Source: Hirudo medicinalis (Eukaryota > Annelida > Clitellata > Hirudinida > Hirudinidae). From it: DNA of 64,000 bases. The translations under genes and the position numbers were made by a program. The DNA is taken from contig MPNW01000114.1 of assembly GCA_011800805.1 (NCBI GenBank), positions 46,213 through 110,212 on the forward strand. The letters run 5' to 3'. The notes beneath the pieces are model-generated. The model was not told where the DNA came from and did not search any database. It saw nothing but the letters and a program-made list of their open reading frames with translations. This document shows, in pieces, positions 34,715 to 56,821 of this stretch (position 1 is its first letter; each line of letters begins with the position of its first letter).

Positions 34715-37700
34715 TCATTTTTTCTTTGAGTCTTTTTCTTTGCCCTTTTTGGGTTCATTAACATACTTTTCCAGGAGTTTGTTCCATGGTCTGTCTTTGA
34801 AGCCACTACTCCTAATGAGAGACCCATACGTGATTTCAATCTGTCTGTCATCCATCTTCTCCATTAGGGCCATGAAGGAGGCATTGACGTGGGTTTCCTG
34901 GGATTATAGAAAACATTCAGAGTAAATTCAAATCCGTTCAAATGCAAAAAATACTTGCTACTGAAACCTGATTTTGGTGAATGTCTTAAAATGTCATTTA
35001 GATGTCAGATAAGTGCTTGATATCAAAACTTCAAATTCTTTAAATTGTGGAAATTTGAAAATCTGGCCATTGTAAGCTTTCATATTATTTGGAGGGTTTT
35101 GTAATTGATGCAAATGATGTGCTAATTACAATCATTAAAACAGTAGTGAGTTATGACCCTCATGTCAAGTACTTGCAGACCACTTCTTTCATTTGCACTG
35201 ACAGCCTGGAGCAGAGCCAAGGAACCTGCATCATCAATATAGTTTTGTCCAATCTGCAAAACCATTTTTAAAAAAATAAGAGACAATGAGAGGAGATCAC
35301 CCTTAAAGTTTTGAAGATAATTTACATCATTGGCACCTTTAAAACTGTCAAAGTTTCATTCAGTTTAATTCCTTTGGCAATGTTCTTTGCACAATCAGAG
35401 GTCAGGAAGTTACCAGAAATGTCCAGGTATTGCAAATTGTGGTTGTTCTTGAGACATTTGACAAGATTAGGACATTCCTTGTCACACAGTCCATTGTGAG
35501 ACAAGTCAAGCCATGATATGGACTGATTCTCCTTCAAGATGTTTATTCTGGAGTTGCAGCAAGTTTATTGTAAAATAATAAATATTCTTTTAGCAAAATA
35601 GTGACTAAATTGGAGCCTGTAACTTAAACAAAGAATTAGGTGGGTATTGATTGAAAAAAACCCTTTAAGAATTTTGAAAGAGCAATGATAACATCCAATT
35701 ATAAAAATTGAGTTGGTACATTTGTGTCAAAATAACTGATTTAGACTACAAGACTGGCATCCAAATCTAAAGGGTGGAGCTTAATAATTCAAAAAATAAA
35801 ATAAAAAAGTAAATATCTGGGTAACATGTTCTCTGGCAATATCATTGTTCCTTCTCCAAAGTGCAGACAAAATATGAACTAAATTCTGAAAGCTTCAATG
35901 TGCACCTTGATTCCAATTAATAGCCTTTGAGCTTGGTTCCCATTGAAATTGTTCCAACTGAGGTCCAGTTTCTCTAGGGACCAATTACTAGCTGCAAAAA
36001 ACAATTTATCTTTAAGATTGTCCATCTACATAATGTCCTGTCCAATATCATGAACTTCACATTATTCTAGCTTATCAATTTATTTATCAAAATCCAACCT
36101 AAAGCAGCTTGGAAACATTTCTCAGGTTCAGCAGGAAATTGCCCCAACTTATTGTTGCTCAAAAGTAGTGTCTTTATTTTCCCTTCTTCCTGAGTAATTT
36201 ACAGCTAATGTCATTGTAAGTAGCTAAAAAGTAGCACACCATTCATCTTACCTTTATTGCATCTGCAATTGCGGGAAGACTCCTGTCAGTAATGTTATTC
36301 CCTGAAAGAGGTGATGCTTTCTTTTAAATTCCCAATAAACATATGAACTTGAAACATAAACTGGACATCAACATAGTCAATCAAATGCAGAATAGTTCTA
36401 GTTGATCCTGGCTAAATCGTGATTGGTCAAACAAAACCCTACTCTCAGAAATTTGTATGAATAATTAATCAACACAGCAAAAAAAATTTTAATTAACTAC
36501 ATTATAAAATGTTAAGCATCAAATTCTTTACAACATATTACCTGAGAAATTCAGAGTGAATCCTGTCTTAGCTAATGATTCCAAAATTCTGCAACATCCA
36601 ACATCACCAATGTCATTGTATGAAATGTCCTACAAAATTCAAAGCCATGTTAAAAGATGTACAGCTTTTAATCAAAAGCAATGTATCCAAAACATTTACA
36701 AGGTCGAGTATTATATCATTTTCTTGCAAGAGGTTTGCCAAAATTATAGCTCCTTGATCTTTTACATTGTTCTCCGATATATCCAACGAGGTAACACTCA
36801 GGTTTTCCTTATTAATTAAAATTTACAGAAATACTTTATTTGTGAAAGGGCTGCACATTGATGAACTTACTGATAACAACTTGCACATGGCTTGAATTTC
36901 GTCACAATCAATGCCCTGATTGCGCATTGCAATGCTTTTGTCATGAAGATGCAGAAAGAAGTTCTTGTTGGGAATTATGCCAGCATTGTAGCAAGAATTA
37001 ATGTAGTCAATTTGTGAATATTCAAGCTGATTTTTGCACTCTAAAGTATTAAAAATGATAAAAATTCATGCAATTATATATTACATAAATTCTTATCAAA
37101 ATTGTGCTTGTTTAGATGTGCCACTAAAGCCTTGAACTTGGAAATATTTACTTGCTCACATTTTTTCTTAAATTGTTTGTAACTGCACTACATCAACTTG
37201 TCATTCCATCTTATATTGCTCTACACCCCTGGCAGTGCTAAAGATCTATTTCTTTTCCTTTACGTAGGTTTATCACACAGACATTGGTCTCCTTAAACCA
37301 TTACAAAGTAGCATTAAAGTTAAGTTAACATTAAAAAAATACTAGATATGCAACAAACCATTGCTGCTTGAAAGATCAGTTATGAAGAATGCCTCATCAT
37401 CAGAGGCTTCCCAAGCCACACCATCTCTTACATGATCAAAGACTCCTTTATAAGGATCGGGCCAGAAACTATCAGGATAAATCCTTAAATATTCATATAG
37501 ATTTATCAGGTTAATCAGTCATATTTATATTTTAACTAAATATAGATTTTTTTAAGCTGAATTACATAAAGGGAGTTTATATAGAATTCTGTTACTATGG
37601 GTCAACCAAGAACCAGGGGTGCATGTGCTCATCCCCTCCTGACGAGATAACCTTTTTTGTTGTATAAAGACCAAATTGAAATCTGACTTAATTTTACAAA

Positions 37701-38261
37701 CCATTTGCAAAAGACGGGGTAGCAGCAGCTACTCAGGGGAATGAAATAGATTACAAGAACATGTTCTGAAGAATTTAGTTTTCTTGTTGTACAACCCCCA
37801 CCCCAATGGGGCTCAGCTACTGAAGAGTGTTCTCACAATTTTGAGCATGCCAACTATTGAGAGAATTATCGAAAATTAATTGGTATGTATCTAACACTTT
37901 AAAATACATTTAAGCAATGAGAACACTGCAGGGACATAATTTGGGATGTTGCCTTTTGACTTTTGGCAAGAATCCAAAAAAATTTCATCTCATCAAACTG
38001 TGCAAGATTAAACCCCCTGTAAAAAGCTGAAATGACGTCCCTGAAATACTATCTACATACAACCATAAAATCATTTAAACTTTATGAATAAAACTTAAAT
38101 GCAGAAATTCCTGATATTTACCATGATTTATATATTTCTGCATCTTCTGAAGGTGTGGCATACAAATAAGGAGAATTTGCATCTGGATCTGTCCTGACCT
38201 CTGCCATATTTGTCTCTTCAAGGTCGCAAACATCATATGCATGAATGCGCTTCTGGTCCAT
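34715..38261 (-). CDS. LRRC74-like leucine-rich repeat protein
   Basis: Eleven exons with closing phases (437 residues): 38,122-38,261; 37,359-37,483; 36,871-37,040; 36,700-36,807; 36,542-36,629; 36,252-36,301; 36,099-36,171; 35,906-35,991; 35,337-35,531; 35,158-35,253; 34,715-34,897. After an acidic N-terminus and a segment YINSCYNAGIIPNKNFFLHL come ribonuclease-inhibitor-type repeats, for example SVTSLDISENNVKDQGA, SLEKLDLSWNNFNGNQAQ, ISWLDLSHNGL and LQYLDISGNFLTSDCA. The C-terminus is Lys-rich. This order, including the C-x(3)-G-x-I-P segment before the repeats, resembles LRRC74A/B. The cellular role of that family is poorly known and I infer none here. The gene is convergent with the PTIP-like gene, with stops 677 bases apart. 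Two donors are weak (gtgcac, gtcata), so junctions of exons 8 and 10 are less sure. Confidence 0.75.
37932..38042 (+). mobile_element. MITE family 2 copy in an LRRC74-like intron
   Basis: cagggacataatttgggatg opens the element and aaaagctgaaatgacgtccctg closes it. A related copy lies at 53,217-53,359, and a broken terminus at 28,051-28,080. The CAGGGACGT / ACGTCCCTG ends fit hAT-type termini. The flanking 8-mers here do not match each other. Confidence 0.55.
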
Positions 38262-39348
38262 GGTTTCTAGTTCGTTTCAGAATTACAATTATGAATTACT
38301 ATACGTAATTAATATCTCGAATGCTTCCGCAATACAAACGTCTCAAAAAAAACTCCAAAGTTTTCGGAATATTACTAGTTAGACATTGTTGGGACCATTT
38401 AAAAACTCTGCTTCTCACACAAGTAACTAAAGGCTAACGGCAAACACAACATAACGAAGCAATTGCAGAGTACTTAAAATATATAATACGGACATTTACC
38501 ACTAAAGCTTTCCAAGAAAAACCGGCTGATTCTCCCAAACTTAGCGCGCAAAAATAATTAGTGGATATTAGGAACGGTTGCCAAAGCAGATTGCTGTGAT
38601 TGATAAGCTAATAGGCCTGGTCAAAAGCAATTTAGTTAAACACTTCTTATTTCAGAATTAACCATGTATTTATTATCTAAAATAAAATCCACCACAAATC
38701 GAGGCTCGCTTGGCTAATAATCCTTCACCTAATTATAAGGATGCGCCTTATAAATGATTAAAAGTACCATGCGAAAAAACATTGTTGGTGGCAATATGCA
38801 TCTACCGTAGTTGCACGAAATTTCGTAGATATTTAGCTTTCCTTTCCCAAAAGGCTCACAATGCACGCGCAAGCCGCGAATCAGTGCGCGATAACGACTA
38901 AATCACTAATTTGGCATTAAACCTCAAACTGGATGATCCCACCTCGCCACACAGAAGCGCCAAGCATCTGCCCAAGGTGCTGACCCCCCTCTGCGAACAT
39001 GTCCAGAACCAATGGCATCCAACTCAAAATCGGGAATTTTCGAGTAATGCCACAACGCTTGTGGCGATTTCATCCCAAATTACAAACTTCCCACCCAAAT
39101 AACCAAAAATGACCGCTTTTAAAAGCCGTAAGTATTGCATCAGCAAGTTTGATGCACTTAGAAGCACTGCCAGACACAAAAATCTTTAGGGAAACAACTT
39201 ACATAATGAACAGATGACAACTACAACACATCTTACACCTAACACCAGCTCAGAAAGATGCGACAAGACAAATATAATAAAAACACTGTCTGACACAGTC
39301 AATAAAAAAAGTGTCTCAATATTGGAGTGTTTGGCTTCTGAGAATAAC

Positions 39349-40696
39349 TCAATCCTCATCATCTGAGGCCTGATCCTCATCCTCTGATTTCTTCTTCTCC
39401 TGAAAAGAGCATTTTTGGAATTTATTGCTTTTTTCACAAAAAGGTAAAATATAAACATAATCATGAGAAACCTAAATAAAAATACTATAAAAGTCCCACC
39501 TTCCTTGGCCTGCCTCTTCTCTTTGAACTAGGTGCTACCTAACATAAAAAAAAAAATCAAGTTAACTCAAGAACATAAAACATGTGACATGCATTGCTGA
39601 TTCCATTGTACAATTTCCCACTTCCAAATAGTGGTCTTGAGATTTTGGATGTTCTAAGCCTAAATGAAGGCAGGTGTTCAAAGTTGTAAAAAAAAAGAAA
39701 AGAAATATATGTAGAATGGTCAAAACAGTCTTGATCACCTTTGAGATTTCTGACTTTGTTGAACCTTTAGGTCTTCCCCTAGTCTTCTTCTCACCAGGCT
39801 CAGCTGCTGGCTTAGGAGGTTTCTTGATTTGAATTATCAAATTGTGTTTATATCAAACACGTTAATTGTGATTAATAAATAAATCAACTGAAATGTATGA
39901 CCCTATCAACAAACTGTGACATTTATCTTTTGATATGTGAAATTAAAAAGTTTGGCTGGTATTAATGTGCATATAATTTGTGAAATTGGCACATTAAGTA
40001 ATTGACTAAGAAGGATTTGACATGATTAGCTAATACGCTAAAATCATCTCCATCAAGGTAATCTAAATACTTTACTTTAAAATTCATGTTAATATATGAC
40101 TATTAAAGAATTATGTTGGCTCTCAAAAATCAAATATTAGAAACTCATCTTGTATAACTGGTTATCTGGGGTAATTAGAACAATTTGCTCCAATTTCAAC
40201 TGAGCAACATATAATAATGCAACATTTCTTTTTAATCATGACTAATAGATAACATGTAACTTCTACTACTCAATGTATGCTATTGCACTTACAGAAAAAA
40301 TATGGCTGCTGCGCATGCAGAACTACAATAACAAAACAACCACCACAGTAATGATGATATCTCAAAAGTCTCCCAGGTTATAAAAGCGCATCAAATAAAT
40401 GCTCGAAAAAAAATCAAAGTAAATCTAAACACGAATCATTCAAAGAAAATGAATTATTACATGAAAATACGGAAATGACGTCTACTCCGACATGTTTTGA
40501 AGCAATGACATGTCTCAAACATCCCGAAAAACTAATTTCTTTGTCTAACATTATGACATATTACTTTTTCAGAGAGGTCTTTTTTTGGTCTACCACGACC
40601 TTTTTTGACTTCAGGAGCAGAATCATCGGAATCCTCAGCTAGTTTCCGTGCTGACGCTTCCTTCCTAGATGCTTTCGTCGGCGCTTTCTCGGACAT
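39349..40696 (-). CDS. HMGA-like AT-hook protein
   Basis: Four phase-0 exons (40,565-40,696; 39,739-39,822; 39,500-39,538; 39,349-39,399) encode 101 residues. The N-terminus is Lys/Ser/Ala-rich. Three AT-hooks follow: KKGRGRPKKD (about residue 33-42), KKTRGRPKGS (55-64) and KRRGRPRK (78-85). Each holds the R-G-R-P or G-R-P core that enters the minor groove of AT-rich DNA. The C-terminal tail is acidic (SEDEDQASDDED). Length, three hooks and acidic tail are the hallmarks of HMGA architectural chromatin proteins. The middle two exons encode one hook each, so exon skipping would change hook number. The start is the Met followed by SEKAP. An in-frame upstream codon at about 40,718 is not ATG. Orthology to vertebrate HMGA is inference: AT-hook proteins can converge. 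Confidence 0.85.
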
Positions 40697-42370
40697 TTCG
40701 CGAAGCAATGCCAGGCACAACCAGAGACCCAGCAGAAGCGCACAAAACAGCGTAAACCGCCAATTATGTTACTTATTTGTTAAGGCTGGCGTCAAAGATC
40801 TTGCGTAGTTTTGCGTTATCATAAAAATTATTTTAAACTTGATCTTTACTAAAATTAAATATGCATTACATTAATAAGGTGGAGCTAAAGTTTAATATTA
40901 TAAAGCAAAAAAAAATAATTAATTTTCCTTTTTTAATTGACATTCCTAGGCTGGTGCGCATTATTGAAACGTTCCAATGCTTTACATATTCGAGAAATAA
41001 AAAGCGAATAAATAAAAATGATTTTGTTTTATTTAGCTTCAATGTAAATAAAATTAATAAGAATGGTTACGAAATAAAAAGAATTAATGGAAAGCATTAA
41101 ATTAACTAAAGTCACAGTTACCGTCAATCATTTTTATTGTAGATTGTAGAAGGAATGCTTAATTCGAAGTTGGCATGCTGAAATGTTCCGTCAGAGGTTT
41201 TATTTAACGTGAGACATAGTTGCGCTATGCATAAGCTGCATAATTAAGTTGGACAAGCGGTTGTGGTAGTACGCGAGGCGTACAAATTTTAGAACTACTT
41301 TTACTAATTACCAATAAATAAATAAAACTTGATCATTTACGCTTTAATAAAATAATTTAAAAAGTGTTTCAACAAAAGTATTATTTATTATTTTAGAATA
41401 AAACCCTCTTAATTTAGTATAGTTTAAATTTGTTATTTTGATATTTTTTTCTAAATGCCGTCAGATCTAAAGCATTTGCCTAATATTGATGTTTGCCTGA
41501 ATGTTTAGCGAACGTTTGGTATTAGTTGTGCAATAAATTTTTGCTTCTGCACTTCAACAATTACAAAATTACATAATTTAATTTAACAATTACATTTTAA
41601 TTGATTATGCTATTTATTGAATACCTAGTTTAGATATAGTTTCACATTTAGTCGACCAAGCAAAGTACGTGTTTTGATTTTGTCAATGCTTGTGAAGTAT
41701 TAAAGCTTTATAGCTTTATGCTGGAGTTAAACCGTTTTTAAATATGTATTAATGTGTTTCCCTAAATAGTTATCACTTGTAAGTGAACATATTTGCGCTG
41801 TTATTTACTAATAGCTGCATATTGCGGTTTGTTTTTTGACTTTTACAAACAATAAACTAAAATGGACATGAATGTTTTTAAATATCTATTCTGATATTGA
41901 CAAAAGTTTTAAACTGGTTTTAATAATTTAAGCTTTATCATTTAGTGGATTACAAAATGATAAACAATTTTCGTAATAATCCAATAATTTAATCTTATAC
42001 TTTCCATTTTTTCTATACTTTTCTTTTAGATTGCATTTTTAAGTACTTTCTGGCCTAAAATACAATTTTTTATACCATTTATGAGAATTTTATTGGGGAA
42101 TAAGGATTATTTATGAAACTTCACATGCCATTCTAAACAAGTATTATTTATGTAAGTACAACTAGAGCAAAATTGTTATGAGGTTACTACAGTGCAAAAT
42201 GATGAATTGCAATATCTATAATGATAAAAAGTGTTTAAATTTCAATACTATGGAGAATTTGTTTTTACCATTCATTGGCAACTAGAGCCTTCTCTTGTGT
42301 TTGAGTTTTCATGCCCAGCTTTTTTTTCCTAGGAAACCAACTTAGTGGAAAAATTTCTTGTGGCATCCAA
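40697..42370. other. Intergenic region between the HMGA-like and GCN2 genes
   Basis: The two genes diverge, so promoters for both should lie in these 1.7 kb. The sequence is AT-rich with no long repeat. An AG acceptor-like site (ttttttcctag, 42,323-42,333) lies about 40 bases before the GCN2 start codon, so a 5' untranslated exon may exist. I could not assign a TATA box or initiator with confidence. Confidence 0.4.
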
Positions 42371-51820
<9,450 letters not shown>

Positions 51821-51874
51821 AAATCAGCTGATGTGTGGAACGACAAAAAAATGATTTGATGATTGGAGATAAAC

Positions 51875-52384
51875 TTAATTTCCCTCCTCAATGTTCACAT
51901 TTTTAAAAGTTTCTGAAGCTCCCAAAAATCTGAATTCTTCTTTCAACTTCAAGATTAAGGCATGAGCTTCCTTCAGCTCTGAGGTCAAATATTCAAATTC
52001 CTTTACTTTATCTTGAAGAGACTTTTGCAAATGTTTTAGTTCAAGTTGAGCCATTAGTTGGCCATCAATAAAATTTGTATTATAATTACTATTAGCCCTG
52101 AATTTTTTAAAGTGACTTGATTCATAAGAATTGTACAAGAAATGAGATGATCCTTCTTGTCGTGGTCGTTGCTGAAAGGTACATCTAAAAGAGTCCCAAA
52201 CTACTTCACCTTCTTCTAAGGCCGGAGTTTTATCTTGAGCTTTTGTGGTAGCTTCGTTACCCCGATATGTATTAGTAAGTTCAGATGTATCTGAATGGGT
52301 TTGGTTGGCGATCTGCATGTCGAGACTTTCTGAAATCTTCGCATCTGGCTGGTTTAATCTCGGGAAAAGCATATCTTCAGTCAT
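51875..52384 (-). CDS. Single-exon coiled-coil protein of unknown function
   Basis: An uninterrupted frame of 169 residues starts at the ATG of MTEDMLFPRL. An upstream extension in the same frame would begin at a TTG and is less likely. The N-terminal two thirds are polar with no recognised domain and include an acidic patch LEEGEVVWDSF. The C-terminal third (about 110-160) is a heptad-like helix (LMAQLELKHLQKSLQDKV, then KEFEYLTSELKEAHALILKL), a likely coiled coil. No signal peptide or membrane segment is present. The stop lies 54 bases from the convergent GCN2 stop, so the 3' UTRs probably overlap. The start points toward the DECR1-like gene. I do not recognise the family. Length, composition and lack of transposon context make it a probable real gene. 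Confidence 0.65.
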   Translation of the reverse strand: MTEDMLFPRLNQPDAKISESLDMQIANQTHSDTSELTNTYRGNEATTKAQDKTPALEEGEVVWDSFRCTFQQRPRQEGSSHFLYNSYESSHFKKFRANSNYNTNFIDGQLMAQLELKHLQKSLQDKVKEFEYLTSELKEAHALILKLKEEFRFLGASETFKNVNIEEGN

Positions 52385-53216
52385 TAGATATTTTACCAAG
52401 TATTCAGTTGACTAGATGGTCGCGGTGATATCTCCTCAAAACTACCGAACAGTCCCGAAATCGGTACCTACGTCCTCACCCGATAGACATCAAAACTAAA
52501 ACAACAACATCGCAAATGAAGTCTGGAGTCGGGTTACAAATGTAATTTTTGAAACCGCCACAGTAGCTTAATATGTTTTGCATTGTATTATCTCCGGTGA
52601 TATTTTCTAAAACATTGTGAGAGATTTTTATCATTATTTTTATTTGATTAAATTTGTCTAATTGTCCTCATAATTGAAATGATATTGACAGCAGGAGAAC
52701 CTGGATGGAATATAAAGTGCTGCTAAAAATTTGAGAAACTTTCCTTAAGAATCTCTGCCTGTGGTTTCATGACGCCTGATTCGATTATAAGTATCTTCAT
52801 TCCTAATTTTTGGTGTTTCTCGTTAACGAGAATAGTTTTTGTTTGAGACGGCTGCAAAAATGTTTAAACGCCAGTTTGGGTTAATGTATAAAATTACAGC
52901 ATAGAAATACTCGGATGACGTCACGTAATAACAAAAGACCAACAAATCTGTGGTAAAAACAATAGGGTTTGGGAAATGGGATGTCATGATAAAGCATTTT
53001 CAGCAATGAAAAATTTTATCCGACAATCTCTGTATATTTTTGAAAGGAGCAAAATTTGTGACCACTTTGGAAGGGGATCTTGTCATTTTTACATAACATG
53101 GCGAAAGTGAGACAAATTCGATCATGCCATGTGTAGACCATCTCTAGCTCACTAAAATGATTTATAACTGAATGTTCAGTGAGTGACCCCAAACTTTTCT
53201 TACGATTGCCTACACC

Positions 53217-53359
53217 AGAGACGTAATTTGGGAAGGCAGAGGAGTAACGGCCTCCATGATTCGCGTTTCTCCCTGACTTTTGGGAAGAAGCAAAGAAAAT
53301 CATCTCAACAATTTGTGCGAGGATACCCCCCGTGAAAAAAGCTGAAATGGCGTCCCTGG
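53217..53359 (+). mobile_element. MITE family 2 copy
   Basis: It opens cagagacgtaatttggg and closes gctgaaatggcgtccctg, sharing cttttgg-aagaa, catctca-caa and gtgaaaaaagctgaaatg with the copy at 37,932-38,042. Flanks gcctacac and gcctgcat agree at six of eight positions, consistent with an 8-bp hAT-type duplication. Confidence 0.65.
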
Positions 53360-53755
53360 CCTGCATTTGTTATAAAGGTAAAATCAACAAGCTGCGAGAA
53401 GCAATTCCAAGGTTGATGGAGACCTCAAACAGTGTGGTGATGAAAGCCCACAAGCCTCTGCGACAGCACTGTTGCCTCCCTGACAAGAAAAAAAAGTTTC
53501 TTTGGTTGGTGGATGTCTGTGCAGTGGCAAATCCCGACCATGCCTAAATCCGGCACTGGTTTTAATTTAAAAAATACCTAGCTAAACGGTTATTATGCTT
53601 GTGAAATAACGATTTTGTACATATTTGTTGAAGTGGGTGTATGTATGAGCATATTAGATCTGTAAAACAGGTTCCATATATATATATAAGTTCAATATGA
53701 ATTAAAATTAATAATTGAACGGCAGCAAAATTTAGGTGATGTGATGACGTGCACC

Positions 53756-54330
53756 TGAACTCTCTTGCAAATCGGTCGTCATCTGCTCCGACCTGATTCA
53801 GCCAATACAATATGTCCGCAAACTTGGGATCTGGCTGGACTCAGACTGTTCTATGGCCACTCATATCAACAAAACAGCTCGTTCCTGCTACGCATCTCTC
53901 AGGGAAATTCGTAGCATTGCCGCTCCACTATCTCTTGATTTGCGGAAGCTTCTCATAATATCTTTTGTATTATCAAAATCTCTCCTAGGTCATGCACCGT
54001 CATACCTGCCTTTCACCTGCACATATTCCAGGTAGGCGCGGGCTCAGATCAGCAGTCAGGGGATGACAATAGAAGGGGTTCTATTATCAATACTGTTCCA
54101 GCTAGTTTTCACTCTGCCCTCTAAACTTTCCTATCGGGGAAAGCTACCCCGAAAGTTCCGATTTGTGACATATGCCACAATAGTAAAACTATGTTTCAGT
54201 ATCATTACCTCAACAAAACCTTCATCACATATAAAGACAATTTCGTTGGTTCACATATTGATTTGGTAGATAACTTGATCCAAAGCGCTTTGACCTCTTC
54301 ACTTTTAAGCTCAATGCTCTGTCAAGTTAA
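53756..54330 (+). mobile_element. CR1-like LINE C-terminal fragment
   Basis: The plus strand reads VRKLGIWLDSDCSMATHINK, then CYASLREIRSIA, then LGHAPSYL and, shifted, GRRGLRSAVRG. The series L-G-x-x-L-D-S-D..M..H-I...C...L..IR.I...L, then A-P-x-Y-L, is the typical end of CR1 ORF2. Stops and shifts break it. It lies between the coiled-coil gene and the DECR1-like gene. Confidence 0.75.
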
Positions 54331-54658
54331 AGGTTACGAGTAACTTTTGCTGGTTGCTGTCGGGTTCACGCAGAATGAATCGCATAGGTGACGCGCTAGT
54401 TCGACTAACGAATAAAGTGAGTTTTAATTACTAGTCACAAATAATGTCATCTGTTACCTTGAAATTGGGAAATTTAAATCATATTTGTATGCTTGTGTAC
54501 TAGAGGCTGAAATTAATTGACAAATATTACACATAAACAAAATATATCTACTCAAAGGGTTTTTTTTTACTAAAATTAAGAATTTCAGTTTTAGAAACTT
54601 ATTGGCACTTTTGATTTATTCTCGATCTCGATTAAAAATCGCGTTAATTTTACTCTAA

Positions 54659-56344
<1,686 letters not shown>

Positions 56345-56821
56345 ACTGGCTCAAAGGGAAACTATTTTCAGCTAAATTTCACTTTCAAGCATAACAAGAA
56401 GCTTAATGAACCGAAACAAGTTGCTTCAAGTTGAATCATGCAAACTTCAACTATATATCCACTGAATTCCAAGTTTTGAATTGTCATAATCACCTCTGTA
56501 GCACCTCACTTTAAATAGATGAAAACTGCCTGTGGAATGATAACCAGGAACAAACATTTATTAAATAATTTATTGTGGCACTTTTTCATTAGAGGGAACA
56601 TTGTGGATTAAAAGCAATTGAAAACAAAAGGAATGACTGAAAAGTTCTAAAAACAAAACAAAAAAATTGCAAGACAAATGTGGAACAACCCAAAGTTGTT
56701 TAATGTCAGAACGAGTACAAATTACAGTTAATGGGATGCTCAGAAATCATTTTCATCACATTAACATAGCATGAATTAAAATTTATTTTCTATACTGTGG
56801 TCAGCAATGCATTTGAGATCT

